Under the pieces are notes generated by a model. The model ran no database searches. It had not been told where the DNA came from and worked only from the letters and a program-made list of their open reading frames with translations. Positions 8,493 through 18,162 of a DNA stretch of 64,000 bases are shown piece by piece. Position 1 is the stretch's first letter; the number at the start of each line of letters is the position of its first letter. A program made the position numbers and the translations under genes. Location: assembly GCA_016703965.1 (NCBI GenBank), contig JADJBB010000025.1, positions 938,501 through 1,002,500 of the forward strand, in the 5' to 3' direction. The DNA comes from Acidobacteriota bacterium (GTDB taxonomy: Bacteria; Acidobacteriota; Blastocatellia; Pyrinomonadales; Pyrinomonadaceae).

Positions 8493-10700
8493 TCAAGCAT
8501 TTACGCGTTCTACAGCGATGACGCCGGGAACTTGTTCAATGGCACTGACGACTTTATCGAGGTGTTTCTTATCGAATACTTCGACGGTTACCTCGATGAT
8601 CCCTAGATCATCTTTAGTCACATTGGCGCGAGCATCACGGATCCCGGTTTTGATGTTGGCGATAGCATTGGTAATACCCGCGATCATTCCCGTGCGATTC
8701 TCGGTGGTAGCAAGAAGTTGGACCGACTGTTTCTGCTTCTCGTCGCTTTTCGCCCATTCAACATCAACAATGCGGTCCTTGTTAAGCATTAGCTGCGAAA
8801 CATTCTTACAGCGTTTGTTGTGAACGACGATGCCTTTCTCGAGCGAAATATAGCCAATGATCGCTTCGCCCCGCAGCGGATTGCAGCATTTGGCTCGATT
8901 GATAAGCAGGTTATCAACGCCCTTGACGATGATCGCGTCCTCGCCAAGGCCAATGAACTTGCGGACAGCCTTCATGCCCGTTTTGAGCCGTGTGTCCTTT
9001 TTATTCTCGGGATCGAGCTCGCTGAATTTCTCTGGCCCGAGATGCTTTGCCATTACATTACGCGGCAAAGTCTTGCCATAACCGATCGAGGCAAGCAGAT
9101 CATCAGGGCGGCCCAGCCCGTATTCATTGGCAATGCGGCGCATTTCAGTATCATTGGAAATAAACTTCTTCGGCGATATCTGGAATTTTTCAGCCTCCTG
9201 CTGGAGCAGCCTGCGCCCGATCTCAATAGATTCCGCCCGCTGCGAAGTCGTGATGTGATGGCGGATCCGATTGCGGGCTTTGGACGTGACAGCATAGTTA
9301 AGCCAGTCACTCGACGGATGAGAACTCGCGGTCGTTAGGATCTCGACCACATCGCCGTTCTGCAGTTCGCTGCGAAGCGGAACGATCCGGCCGTTTATCT
9401 TAGCCCCCGTACACGTATCGCCAACCTGAGAGTGTATGGCGTACGCAAAATCAATGAGCGTTGACCCGCGCGGCAATTGAATTACCTTGCCCATCGGAGT
9501 GAACGCGTAAACGTCTTTCGGGTAGAGATCAAGTTTTAGCGTCTCAATGAAATCTTCAGAGTCGCCGTGTTCCTCAGACGTCTCAACCAACGGCAGCAGC
9601 AGTTTCTCGACGGTCTTGCGAAGTTCATCGAGAGCGTCATCCTCTTCTTGCTTCCCGAGGCTGTTTTCTTTGTATTTCCAGTGGGCAGCGACGCCTTCCT
9701 CGGCGATCTGATGCATCTCCTGCGTACGGATCTGGACCTCGAAGGGCTGCCCTCCATCCCCGATCACGGACGTATGGAGCGACTGGTAGAGGTTATCTCG
9801 CGGTATGGCGATCCAATCCTTGAACCTCTCTGGAACAGGCGTCCAGGTGTCATGTATGACGCTCAGCGTCAGATAACAGTATTTGCGGTCGTTTTCGGTA
9901 ATAATTCGCGCGGCGATCAGGTCGTAGACCTGCTCGATCGTGATCTTTTGCTTCTTGAGCTTTTTCCAAAGCGAATAAAGGCGTTTTACGCGGCCTTCGA
10001 TCGCGACAAAGGGCACCTCGTTCTCAGTCAACTTCTCGACAATGGTCGCTTTTATCTTCTCGAGGATACCTTCGAGTTCCGGGCGGCGGGCATCAACCTC
10101 TTTGGCAAGTCGTTTGTATTCCTCAGGGTGGAGATTCTGAAAAGCGAGGTCTTCGAGCTCACTTCGCATCTTACCCATACCGAGTCGATGTGCGATGGGG
10201 GCATAGATGTCAAGGGTTTCTTGAGAAATTCGGGCTCGTTTCTCAGGCTTGAGAAACTGCATTGTTCGCATGTTGTGCAGCCGATCAGCGAGTTTGATGA
10301 GAACAACGCGAACGTCAGTGATCATCGCGAGAACCATCTTGCGAACATTCTCAGCCTGCTGCTTTTCTTTGGAAAGATCGCTGATATTTGCGATCTTTGT
10401 TAGCCCGTCCACCAGAAGGGCGATCTCATCGCCAAAATACGACTTGATCGTTTCGAGATCGACAAGCGTGTCTTCCACGACGTCGTGCAGTAAGCCGGTC
10501 GAAACACTGACCTCATCGAGGCGCATCTCCGCGAGTAACGCCGCAACCTCAATTGGATGGACGAGATACGGCTCCCCCGAGGCGCGCGTTTGACCGCGAT
10601 GATGCAGGGCCGAGAAAAGGTACGCCCGGCGGATCAGGTCAATATCTGCTCCGCGACGGTTTTCCTGAACCCTTTCAATTACGTCCTCGATCCGGATCAT
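8493..10700 (-). CDS. Bifunctional (p)ppGpp synthetase/hydrolase (RelA/SpoT, Rsh)
   Basis: This 735-residue long RSH enzyme makes and degrades (p)ppGpp, the stringent-response alarmone. It has an N-terminal HD hydrolase domain (about residues 30-180) with intact HH and HD/ED residues in LLHDVVEDT. The synthetase domain follows (about 225-345), with RFKDWIAIPRDNLYQSLHT and the EVQIRT motif. RFKD is the charge type typical of bifunctional enzymes. A TGS domain (about 390-450) is next, with DVYAFTPMG, then a conserved Cys region (RAKCCNPLRGE), and a C-terminal ACT domain (about 655-735). The ATG at 10700 is preferred because 12 extra upstream residues would be encoded by an intergenic palindrome. 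One copy with both activities suggests it is the main RSH protein. Confidence 0.95.
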   Translation of the reverse strand: MIRIEDVIERVQENRRGADIDLIRRAYLFSALHHRGQTRASGEPYLVHPIEVAALLAEMRLDEVSVSTGLLHDVVEDTLVDLETIKSYFGDEIALLVDGLTKIANISDLSKEKQQAENVRKMVLAMITDVRVVLIKLADRLHNMRTMQFLKPEKRARISQETLDIYAPIAHRLGMGKMRSELEDLAFQNLHPEEYKRLAKEVDARRPELEGILEKIKATIVEKLTENEVPFVAIEGRVKRLYSLWKKLKKQKITIEQVYDLIAARIITENDRKYCYLTLSVIHDTWTPVPERFKDWIAIPRDNLYQSLHTSVIGDGGQPFEVQIRTQEMHQIAEEGVAAHWKYKENSLGKQEEDDALDELRKTVEKLLLPLVETSEEHGDSEDFIETLKLDLYPKDVYAFTPMGKVIQLPRGSTLIDFAYAIHSQVGDTCTGAKINGRIVPLRSELQNGDVVEILTTASSHPSSDWLNYAVTSKARNRIRHHITTSQRAESIEIGRRLLQQEAEKFQISPKKFISNDTEMRRIANEYGLGRPDDLLASIGYGKTLPRNVMAKHLGPEKFSELDPENKKDTRLKTGMKAVRKFIGLGEDAIIVKGVDNLLINRAKCCNPLRGEAIIGYISLEKGIVVHNKRCKNVSQLMLNKDRIVDVEWAKSDEKQKQSVQLLATTENRTGMIAGITNAIANIKTGIRDARANVTKDDLGIIEVTVEVFDKKHLDKVVSAIEQVPGVIAVERVNA

Positions 10701-10704
10701 ATGT

Positions 10705-10800
10705 ATAAAGGATAATAGATAAAGGATAATGGACAAAGATAAGCAGAAAGAAGCGGCAAAACTCCTATCGTCCTTATCTATCCGTTATCCTTTGTCCTTC
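10705..10800. repeat. Inverted repeat of AAAGGATAA units
   Basis: The left side holds AAAGGATAAT twice; the right side holds the complementary TTATCTATCCGTTATCCTTT. The two halves pair imperfectly around an A-rich loop. It lies directly before the RelA/SpoT start and could place a hairpin in its leader. Confidence 0.5.
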
Positions 10801-10808
10801 GAACTTGG

Positions 10809-10850
10809 AAAAAAAGGTGGTGCCCAATCAAATGAGATCGGGCACCACCT
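10809..10850 (-). terminator. Terminator of the ton operon, leftward
   Basis: AGGTGGTGCCC (10815-10825) and GGGCACCACCT (10840-10850) form a perfect 11-bp stem. The A-run at 10809-10815 reads as T on the minus strand. It sits 20 bases after the last gene of the tonB operon. Confidence 0.9.
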
Positions 10851-10870
10851 GAGTTGGAATGAAAAACCAA

Positions 10871-11836
10871 TTACTTTTTATTCGCCGCTTCTTTCTTAGC
10901 TCCTTCTTCCTTAGCGGCCGTTCGATCGTCGATCTCCTTCTGCATCTTCTTAACTACTTCGCTAAGATCCGTAAAGTTCTTACGAGCCGCATCCGCATCA
11001 GTCTTCAGGCGATCGCGGTCAGCGGTTCTACCGTCCATTTCAGCTATCCGCATCGACTGGAAAAGTAAACTCGCTTTATAAGACCTTGCCGATTCAAACA
11101 CTTTGAGAGCGTCCTGGGTCTTAGCTAGATCCGCGTCCGACATAGGCTTTACATCGATCGACGATGCCTTTTTAACGGCGTCGGTCTCAAGAGCGACTGC
11201 CTGATCGATCAGGGCAGTACCTTCCTGAGTACACTTGACCAAGGCTTCGTAATCCTCTGGTTTTGCCGGCTTCACAAACTGAAAAGCCTGCTTCCCATCC
11301 TTGGTAACCGTTTTCTTTGTTGCCTCGGTGTCAGAAATATCATTGGCACAAGTGTTCTTCTTAGCTGCTAATGACGTAATAGCCTCCGCCCTCTGCTCAG
11401 GCGGGATCGATGTGTCAGTAGAACGCTTGGTCACCCACGCCTGCCATTCATCCGTTTTTTGCAAATTTTCATACAAACTGGCAATTGCCTTGTATGAACT
11501 CTGGTCCTTCGGATCGATAGCAAGAGCTTTCTGGTACTCGGTAATAGCCTGTTCGGCCTTGCTCTTATCCTGGCGGTTACCGATGAAGATCGAATGCAGA
11601 GTTCTGGCCAGGAAAAGCTGTGCCATCTTGCCCTCTACATTTTCACCCTTCGGATCGCGGGAAACCGCCTGACGAAAAAGCTTTTCAGCCTCCGGAAATT
11701 TACGATCCTTGTAGGCTTTCGACCCGTCCACAAGATCTTTACGGGCCATGACCCGATTATAATAAGAGCAATTCGTTCCGATCAATACTGTCGTCAGTAG
11801 TAGAACAAAAACCCCAATACGAGAGAATCTCATCAT
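10871..11836 (-). CDS. TPR-repeat lipoprotein of the ton operon
   Basis: This 321-residue protein has a lipoprotein signal (lipobox LIGTNC, Cys about 23). TPR-like helical repeats follow (about 35-135), including EAEKLFRQAVSRDP and AITEYQKALAIDPKDQSSY. The C-terminal half is charged and helical and ends in Lys/Ala/Glu-rich sequence. It is the last gene of the tonB-exbB-exbD-exbD operon, 75 bases after the second exbD, and precedes a strong terminator. The location predicts a periplasmic membrane-anchored accessory to the Ton motor, perhaps a scaffold. This role is inferred from context only; no enzyme motif is visible. Confidence 0.75.
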   Translation of the reverse strand: MMRFSRIGVFVLLLTTVLIGTNCSYYNRVMARKDLVDGSKAYKDRKFPEAEKLFRQAVSRDPKGENVEGKMAQLFLARTLHSIFIGNRQDKSKAEQAITEYQKALAIDPKDQSSYKAIASLYENLQKTDEWQAWVTKRSTDTSIPPEQRAEAITSLAAKKNTCANDISDTEATKKTVTKDGKQAFQFVKPAKPEDYEALVKCTQEGTALIDQAVALETDAVKKASSIDVKPMSDADLAKTQDALKVFESARSYKASLLFQSMRIAEMDGRTADRDRLKTDADAARKNFTDLSEVVKKMQKEIDDRTAAKEEGAKKEAANKK

Positions 11837-11911
11837 TTGACTCCATTCACCGCCTTAGATACCAATTGCCCATCCAGGCCTGCGCCCGTGGCAACCGATC
11901 CTCGGCAAAAA

Positions 11912-12388
11912 TTAATCTGTTAAATCATCGATCTGAAGACCGACGGGCGACGCACCGGCTGCTTTTGCGGCATCAATTACTTTAACAACGTCACCGTACC
12001 GGACTGATTTGGGCGACTTGATAAAGATCGTCTTCTCAACCTCGTTCGTACCCTCGCGGAAAACGCCGTTGTTCTCTCTGTCCTTGAAGATCTCTTTAAG
12101 CCGATTACCAAGCTTTTCCGTATCAGAAACGTCGCCAAACGGCTCATTGTTGAGCGTTATGCCTTTCGTTTCCTTGCTGATCGACACTACCAAAGTGAGC
12201 GGATTTGGCTTCACATTGGCCTGTGGCTGATCTTTCGGTTCCGCGGGCACCTTTGCCTCAAAGCGACTCGGCTTGAGCGGCGTAATGACCATGAAGATGA
12301 TGATGAGCACGAGCAGCACATCGATCAACGGAGTTACGTTAATGGAAGGTTTGGCTCCAGCGGAGCCGCCACCTGTGGACATTCCCAT
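11912..12388 (-). CDS. ExbD/TolR-type biopolymer transport protein (second copy)
   Basis: This 158-residue protein has one N-terminal transmembrane segment (about 21-40, with INVTPLIDVLLVLIIIFMV) and a periplasmic domain. The membrane segment contains the Asp used for proton coupling in ExbD/TolR, in the motif TPLIDVLLVL. It is the fourth gene of the ton operon, 54 bases after another exbD. Two different ExbD-like subunits beside one ExbB are common in this kind of operon and may form a hetero-oligomer. The start at 12388 (MGMSTGGG) leaves a glycine-rich cytoplasmic tail of normal length. Confidence 0.9.
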   Translation of the reverse strand: MGMSTGGGSAGAKPSINVTPLIDVLLVLIIIFMVITPLKPSRFEAKVPAEPKDQPQANVKPNPLTLVVSISKETKGITLNNEPFGDVSDTEKLGNRLKEIFKDRENNGVFREGTNEVEKTIFIKSPKSVRYGDVVKVIDAAKAAGASPVGLQIDDLTD

Positions 12389-12442
12389 AGCTTTATACTT
12401 CCTGAAAAAAAATACTTACGAAGCTGACGGCTTCGGCCGCCC

Positions 12443-12886
12443 CTATTTAGGTGCGTCTCCGCCCTTCTTTTTGTCAGCGACCAGTCCGATCTTATCGATG
12501 TCCTGCTTACGGATCGTCTCAATGGCCTGAACCACCCGTCCGTATTCGACATCCACACCGCTCTTGATATATACAATGCGTTTTTCCGGCGTTTTTCCTT
12601 CCATACGCCGTTTGATCACATCTCCCAAAGCATCGAGCGGAAACTGTTCCTTGCCGATATAGAAATTGCTGTTATCCGGGATCGCAATGATCACAGAAGT
12701 ATCCTTTGCAATATCAGCGTCTTCATCTGGACTCACCATATCCCTCGGAAGATTAACGGAAACACCCTGTTGAAGGAGAGGTGTGACGATCATGAAAATG
12801 ATCAGCAGCACCAACATCACATCAACCATCGGGGTTACGTTAATTTCCGAGTTATATTCGGAATCGCCACCTATTTGTGCACCCAT
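12443..12886 (-). CDS. ExbD/TolR-type biopolymer transport protein (first copy)
   Basis: This 147-residue inner-membrane protein has a single transmembrane segment (about 18-38) with the conserved sequence INVTPMVDVMLVLLIIFM. The Asp in TPMVDV couples proton flow to Ton energisation. The periplasmic part holds the usual ExbD sequence, with VYIKSGVDVEYGRVVQAIETI near the end. It lies 47 bases after exbB and 54 before a second exbD on the same strand. With ExbB and TonB it should power outer-membrane receptors; none of those is in the window. Confidence 0.92.
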   Translation of the reverse strand: MGAQIGGDSEYNSEINVTPMVDVMLVLLIIFMIVTPLLQQGVSVNLPRDMVSPDEDADIAKDTSVIIAIPDNSNFYIGKEQFPLDALGDVIKRRMEGKTPEKRIVYIKSGVDVEYGRVVQAIETIRKQDIDKIGLVADKKKGGDAPK

Positions 12887-12933
12887 GCCAGTATTTCTCC
12901 TGAATGATCAAAAAATTACAAACTCGCGATCAA

Positions 12934-13684
12934 CTAGCCGCGCAGAGCTTTCGAACGCTGTTTGATGAAGTAGTCGACCAATTCTGAGGCCGAGTTTTCC
13001 ATCTCAACGCTGAAGCTGGTCACCTTGCTGGTGAAGTAGTTAAACAGCCATACAGCCGGGATCGCCACGAGAATACCGAAAGCGGTAGCAACCAGAGCTT
13101 CTGCAATAGCACCACCCACAGCGCCGATACCGGCGGACTCGTTAGTTTTGAGAGCCTGGAAAGCACCGATGATACCAACGACGGTTCCGAACAGCCCAAC
13201 GAAAGGAGCGGTAGAACCAACCGTAGCTAGACCCGACAACCCACGCTTCAACTCTGCAGTCTTAACGGCGATCGCACGCTCAAGAGCACGCTTCGAAGCT
13301 TCCATTTCGTCAGCCGAGATGTCGCTGTTCCCCTGGTGAGCAGCAAATTCCTTAAGACCCGAGGGAAACAACCATCGCGAGGTGCGAATCTTTATGCTTG
13401 TCGCCGATATTGATCGCTTCGTCAATGTTGCTGTTCTTAAGAGCCTGAGCAACCTTCGGCGCGTACTGACGCGACTGCTGCTTAGCCTTGCTGTAGGTCA
13501 GAAAGCGTTCGATCCCGACCGCGATCATGTAGACTGACTCGATCAGAAGTGTGATGATAACGCCCCAACCCGGAATGGTCAGACTTTTTGCGATATCGTA
13601 AATACCGAACGAAACTCCCTCGCCGGTAAACATCAAGAATAAGCCCGAAATATCCATACCGATCAGGCTGCCTAAAAGTGTCAT
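12934..13684 (-). CDS. exbB: ExbB/TolQ-type proton channel, apparent frameshift
   Basis: Two overlapping frames together make a normal ExbB of about 250 residues. The 5' frame (ATG 13684) gives the N-terminal periplasmic tail, the first transmembrane helix (about 35-57) and the start of the cytoplasmic domain, ending at MVVSLGS. The 3' frame carries on with GLKEFAAHQGN. It contains the typical MotA/TolQ/ExbB core, STAPFVGLFGTVVGIIGAF and EALVATAFGILVAIPAVWLFNYF, the last two helices. Removing one base near 13358-13360 (CCC on the + strand) joins them exactly as MVVSLGLKEF. The neighbours are tonB and two exbD genes, so a working copy is expected. A sequencing error or a very recent mutation is likely. 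Confidence 0.88.
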
Positions 13685-13778
13685 GGTTTTTCCTCCAAAG
13701 AAATCGAAAATTTAATATTGCAGTTATTAAGCGAGCGGGAAACTCCAACAAAGGGTTTCCCGCCTAATCTTGTGCTCC

Positions 13779-14603
13779 CTAAGGAACGAAATTGTAAGTG
13801 ATCACACCCGATACTTTGACCGGCTGGCCGGAAAGTAGCGTCGGGCTGAATCGTGCCCCGCGTGCGGCGCTTTCAGCAGCAGCTCGGAGCAGTGGATGCC
13901 CACTGACGGCGCTTGCAGAAATAACGCTTCCCGCCTCGCTGATGACCACCTGAACGCTAACGGAACCGCCCGCACGCACAGCCTTTGCAGCGGCTGGATA
14001 CGCCGGTTTCGGCAGGCTCGTAGCCTTACCGTTCAGCACACCCTGAGAAACCATCTTGGGCACAGGCTTCGGCGTAGGGTCAGCTTTGGGCGGCGGAGGT
14101 GGTTCATCATTGTCATCATTGCCAGTTTTACCAGTTCCAGTACCAGTAGAGAGGCCGCCAGTACCGCCGTCACTTACTACCTGAGCTCGGCCAGAATCCA
14201 CTTTCGCCCCGGTATCGGAGTCATTGGACCCAAGCTTGGTCATTCGATCAAGCCTCATTTCCTTTACAGGATTTTTTGCGGTACTGATCACATCAGGCGG
14301 CTTAACCGGGCTCTGCATGATGTTCTGGATCAGCTCTTTACGAACATCAACGTCCGGCTGCTTAGCCTGCTCCGGCTTCTTCTCGGGCTCCGGCGGCGGT
14401 TCCTCGTCTGGAACCGGAACGGGGGCAACGAGGGTGGTCAGAGCGAGATCATCGCCGCCCATGCCAAAGTCCTTCCCAAACAGGCTAACTGTCCACATGG
14501 TCAGCAGCGTGAAAACGGCGAGAACGCCAATCCCCAGCAGGAATTCGCCCTTGCGGCGATTTTCACGTGAGTTACTTTTTGATTCAACAAGTTGATCGAA
14601 CAT
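13779..14603 (-). CDS. tonB: TonB family energy transducer
   Basis: This 274-residue protein has an N-terminal cytoplasmic tail and one transmembrane helix (about 24-44). A Pro/Glu/Lys-rich periplasmic spacer (EEPPPEPEKKPEQ) follows, then a Gly/Thr/Asp-rich linker. The C-terminal TonB domain (about 190-274) contains KPAYPAAAKAVRAGGSVSVQ and RGARFSP. It transmits energy from ExbB/ExbD to outer-membrane receptors. It is the first gene of the operon and is preceded by a very strong ribosome binding site, GGGAGGAAG, seven bases before the ATG. The unusual poly-Pro stretch PPPPPK in the linker is typical of proteins that span the periplasm. Confidence 0.93.
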   Translation of the reverse strand: MFDQLVESKSNSRENRRKGEFLLGIGVLAVFTLLTMWTVSLFGKDFGMGGDDLALTTLVAPVPVPDEEPPPEPEKKPEQAKQPDVDVRKELIQNIMQSPVKPPDVISTAKNPVKEMRLDRMTKLGSNDSDTGAKVDSGRAQVVSDGGTGGLSTGTGTGKTGNDDNDEPPPPPKADPTPKPVPKMVSQGVLNGKATSLPKPAYPAAAKAVRAGGSVSVQVVISEAGSVISASAVSGHPLLRAAAESAARGARFSPTLLSGQPVKVSGVITYNFVP

Positions 14604-14984
14604 CTTACTTCCTCCCTTTTTCCGGTGCCAATTTAGGTCAAGGGTTACGAAACCGTATTACTACAGAAATTGTGTGGTCAATATCCCAAGCTGTAATCGC
14701 TTAACATCGCGATATCAACTTGAGAGACCTTACCTGAGCTTTACCTTTAATCACAGAGAGCGGATCGACGGACTAGCGCCAGTCGAACACAAAAAGTTCT
14801 ACGTTTCCAATCCCACGTTCAGACAAGGTCGAACCGGTAATGGTAAAAGCAAAGCGTTAATTGACCAGCAACGAAAAGAAGTCTAAAAGTTTAGCGAATG
14901 AAAGTCAAGAATAAGTGTCTTAATTTCATCCCAATTTACAGTTCTTTACAAAAAATACTTATCGATGTAGCTCCGTCTATTTCC
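14604..14984. other. Intergenic region between tonB and secF
   Basis: These 380 bases hold the leader of the leftward tonB gene and the DNA downstream of the leftward secF. TTGACC boxes occur on the minus strand at 14636-14641 and 14678-14683, either of which could belong to the tonB promoter. I see no gene, RNA or convincing terminator. Short open frames here lack ribosome binding sites and family features. Confidence 0.5.
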
Positions 14985-16082
14985 CTATCGAGTTACCGGG
15001 CGACGGGTAACAGAACGGCGTGCCGAAGAAGCCATTTTGTCACCACCTTGCGGGGCTATAACTTCTTTAACAGCCGCAGAACCGATCTTGCTTTGCCACC
15101 AGATAGCGATCGGGCTGGCGATGGCGATCGTCGAATAAGTTCCCGTGATCGACCCCACAAAAAGGGCTAACGAGAAACCGCGAAGAACTTCGCCGCCAAA
15201 CAAGACAAGCGCCAAGACCGCGAGAAAAACAAGTCCGTTCGTCACGATCGTACGTGACATGGTCTGGTTGATCGATTCGTTTGTCAGGCTGTAGAGCGAA
15301 CGGCCGCGATGCAGCGTCAGGTTTTCACGAATTCGGTCAAAGATAACGATCGAGTCGTTAACCGAGAATCCAACCAGCGTGAGGAGCGCAGCAAGGACTG
15401 TCAGGCTGACCTCCCACTGGAAGATCGAAAAGAAAGCGAGCGTGATCAGAACATCGTGAAAAACGGCAATCACCGCTCCCGCTGCATAGGTCCAATCGTA
15501 GCGAAACGCAATGAACAAAAGGATACCAACAAGGCCCAGAAGGGTCGCAATGACTGCTTGATTTCTGAGCTGAGCACCGGCGACCGGGCCGACCGAATCC
15601 GTTCCTACGATCTTGTAAGCAGCGTTTGCGTCATCCGCAAGCGACGTTGCCCCTTCAGCCTCTTTACCAAAGGTGTCGAGAGCTTTTTTAACAGTCGCGC
15701 GGCCAAGATTGACCTGCGAAGCGTCCGAAGCCGCCGTCGCCCCATCCGAAGCGGGAGTTTCGGCGTTGTTTTCAAACAAAGGAACTTTGATGAGGACCTC
15801 GTCCGTCTTGTCCAAAGACGACTGGATCACGGCATCATTTACGCCCTGAACTTGCAGAGCACCTCGAATTGCGTCCTCGGCAGGCTTTTCCTTAAACTTT
15901 GCCGTGATAACGGTTCCGCCTTGGAAATCTACACCCAAGTTGAAAGCATCGGTACCACCAGGAGTGAACTGACGGCCGATAGCCGAGCCAAGTCCTGCAA
16001 GCAGGATAGCAATAGAAACAAAGATCAGCGGCTTGCGCCAGCCCATCCAATCGACATTAATGTTCTTAAAAAGTTGCAGCAT
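14985..16082 (-). CDS. secF: Protein translocase subunit SecF
   Basis: SecF, 365 residues, works with SecD to pull proteins out of the Sec channel using the proton gradient. The start MLQLFKNINVDW at 16082 is the family N-terminus and follows GGGAAAG; nine further upstream residues are not supported. There is a first transmembrane helix (about 20-37), then a periplasmic domain opening with the FNLGVDFQGGTVI motif. A block of five helices follows, with the signature GFSVNDSIVIFDRIREN and the SINQTMSRTIVTN motif. A basic Arg-rich C-terminal tail ends the protein. It lies 33 bases downstream of secD. Confidence 0.95.
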   Translation of the reverse strand: MLQLFKNINVDWMGWRKPLIFVSIAILLAGLGSAIGRQFTPGGTDAFNLGVDFQGGTVITAKFKEKPAEDAIRGALQVQGVNDAVIQSSLDKTDEVLIKVPLFENNAETPASDGATAASDASQVNLGRATVKKALDTFGKEAEGATSLADDANAAYKIVGTDSVGPVAGAQLRNQAVIATLLGLVGILLFIAFRYDWTYAAGAVIAVFHDVLITLAFFSIFQWEVSLTVLAALLTLVGFSVNDSIVIFDRIRENLTLHRGRSLYSLTNESINQTMSRTIVTNGLVFLAVLALVLFGGEVLRGFSLALFVGSITGTYSTIAIASPIAIWWQSKIGSAAVKEVIAPQGGDKMASSARRSVTRRPVTR

Positions 16083-16115
16083 CTTTCCCTTTTGTTTTGG
16101 ACGATCCAAAACTTA

Positions 16116-17804
16116 CTAAATACTAATGGTCTCCATCTTGGTGTTACGACGCGTCAGCCACATAAAGATGGTTCGCGAAACGAAAACAGCGGAGAAAAGA
16201 TTGATCAAAAGCCCGAGTACGAGGGTGACAGCGAAGCCACGGATCGGCCCTGAACCATATAGATACAAGATGGCCGAGGAGAGGATCGTCGTGATATGCG
16301 TATCAATGATCGTAATAAACGCTCGGTCAAAGCCCTGGTCGATCGCGGACTGCACATCTTTTCCTGCAGAAAGTTCTTCTCGGATACGCTCAAATATCAG
16401 AACGTTCGAGTCAACGGCCATACCAATTCCAAGGATGAGTCAGGAGATACCTGGCAGGGTAAGCGTTGACTTAATGGTAATCAGGGCCGCAAGGGTAAGC
16501 AACATGTTCAGAAGCAGAGCAACAACAGCATTTACCCCAGCTCCGCGATAGTAGAACAACATGAAGATGATCACGAAAACCACGCCTCCAAGCGAGGCTT
16601 CAACGCCAGCTTTAATGGAATCCGCTCCGAGGCTCGGTCCAACGGTTCGTTCTTCCTGGTATTCGATCTTCGCCGGCAGGGCTCCCGATTTGAGGGTGAG
16701 TGCAAGGTCCTCAGCCGAAGCTTTCGTGAACCGGCCCGAGATCTGACCGGTGTCAAAGATCTGAGATTTGATGTAAGCAGCAGATTTGACCTCGCCGTTA
16801 AGAACGACCGCCATGTAGTTGCCTATATTCTTTCCGGTCCAATCTCCAAACTTTGCGGCACCTGCAGGCTTTAATGAGAATCCGATCTCAAAATCGCGGT
16901 CTCCGCCTGTACGAGAGATCGCATTGGCCTCACGAAGCTCGCTGCCGTCGACGATAGCCGGATACTCCACCACTACAAACTGTTTCGGCTTGTTAGGGTC
17001 GGCCGGCTTTGTGGTCGCATTGGACGGCTCGTCCCTATCAGAGTAAGGAAGGATCTTTCTATTCGGCGGAACCGCGCCGCCCAGAGACTGCTTCGCGGCT
17101 TCCTCCGTTGGATACGTAGCAACAGGCTGAGGGTTCGGCGGGCTAACAACCTTCATGAGGGTCAAATTTGACTCGGCTCCAATAAGGCTCTTAACGCGTT
17201 CCGGATCATCAACACCAGGCATTTGAAGAAGTATCTGCCCCGAAGACTCGGCTCCGTGCTTTTGCAGGGTAGGTTCCTTAACGCCGAAAGCGTTAATACG
17301 GCTTTCGATGATCTTCAAAGCCTGATCGACGGCCTGACGTTTGAGAACGTCCTGGGCCTGATTCGGCAATGACCACGTGATCGTCGATCCACTCGTCGAT
17401 TCGGTCCAGCTTGCAAAGTCAACCTTCTTCTTGACCTCGTCAATTACCGCCTGTGACTGAGCTGGATCAGATAGTACGAGCCCTACCGCGAAGCTGCCAT
17501 TCTCAGCTTTTATCGTATTGCTCGTTACGGGTAATTTAGCGTCCTGAGCAGCACTCAAAGCAGCCTGAGCGTTATTCTCAGTCAAATTCTTAAGGTAATC
17601 ATCCGTTTTAACTCGCATGACAAGATGCGAGCCGCCTTTCAGGTCGAGGCCGAGATTAATATTCTGGGCGAGGTTGTCCTTGACCCCCTGCCAGGTAAAA
17701 TCGGCTGATGTCGGAGTTCGACGAGGCCCGAAGACAAGATATATGCCCGCAAGCGTAATGGCGATAATGATCACCGTTCTGATCCATAAACCGGTATTCT
17801 TCAT
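16116..17804 (-). CDS. secD: Protein translocase subunit SecD, interrupted by one in-frame TGA
   Basis: SecD, about 562 codons, is the larger subunit of the SecDF export motor. The start MKNTGLWIRTV (17804) lies one base after the yajC stop. A first helix is followed by the LGLDLKGGSHLVMRV motif and the large periplasmic P1 domain. The membrane block then reaches LPGIS, where a TGA (16440-16442) occurs in frame. The same frame carries on with LILGIGMAVDSNVLIFERIREEL to a natural stop at 16116. Family members have Gly (GGN) at this position in LPGIAGLIL, so one GGA-to-TGA change explains it. Without readthrough the last helices would be lost and SecD would not work. An error in the sequence is the simplest explanation. 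Confidence 0.92.
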
Positions 17805-17805
17805 A

Positions 17806-18108
17806 CTACTCTGCTTTCTTGCCGACGACGGCAGCTTTTCCAATTTCAAGAAATGACTTTTCGGCACTTTGAATAATAAAACTCGTTTCTCTTACTTCCT
17901 TGATCGTCCCGATGACACCGCCGTTAGTCACGACCTCATCATTGATCTTAAGCGATGCGATCAGGTCCTGAAGCTGCTGCTTCTGTTTCTTCTGGGGAAG
18001 GATGACCAGAAAGTAAAAAATTCCAAAAATGAACACGAAGGGTAACAGCGTCCAAATGATGCTGCTGCCGCCCGCCGCGTCCTGAAACAGAAAGAGGTAA
18101 ATATTCAT
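17806..18108 (-). CDS. yajC: Preprotein translocase accessory protein YajC
   Basis: YajC, 100 residues, is a small inner-membrane partner of SecDF. It has one transmembrane helix (about 15-39, IIWTLLPFVFIFGIFYFLVI), then the family motif LPQKKQKQQ and a soluble tail with INDEVVTNGGVIGTI. Its stop codon lies one base before the secD ATG, so translation is probably coupled. The order yajC-secD-secF, following tgt, is the classical arrangement in many bacteria. Confidence 0.96.
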   Translation of the reverse strand: MNIYLFLFQDAAGGSSIIWTLLPFVFIFGIFYFLVILPQKKQKQQLQDLIASLKINDEVVTNGGVIGTIKEVRETSFIIQSAEKSFLEIGKAAVVGKKAE

Positions 18109-18162
18109 TGTTACGATTGCCTAAAGACAAAGAGAAAATGATATACATTTACTTCTGCTTAA

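Noticed and set aside
14674..14886. A 70-codon frame in the tonB/secF gap
   Set aside because: No ribosome binding site, and no family sequence or coding-like pattern.
16440..16442. TGA in secD read as a sign of an altered genetic code
   Set aside because: Many genes here, such as the M1 peptidase, uvrC-like and RelA/SpoT genes, end in TGA at the expected family end, so TGA is a normal stop.
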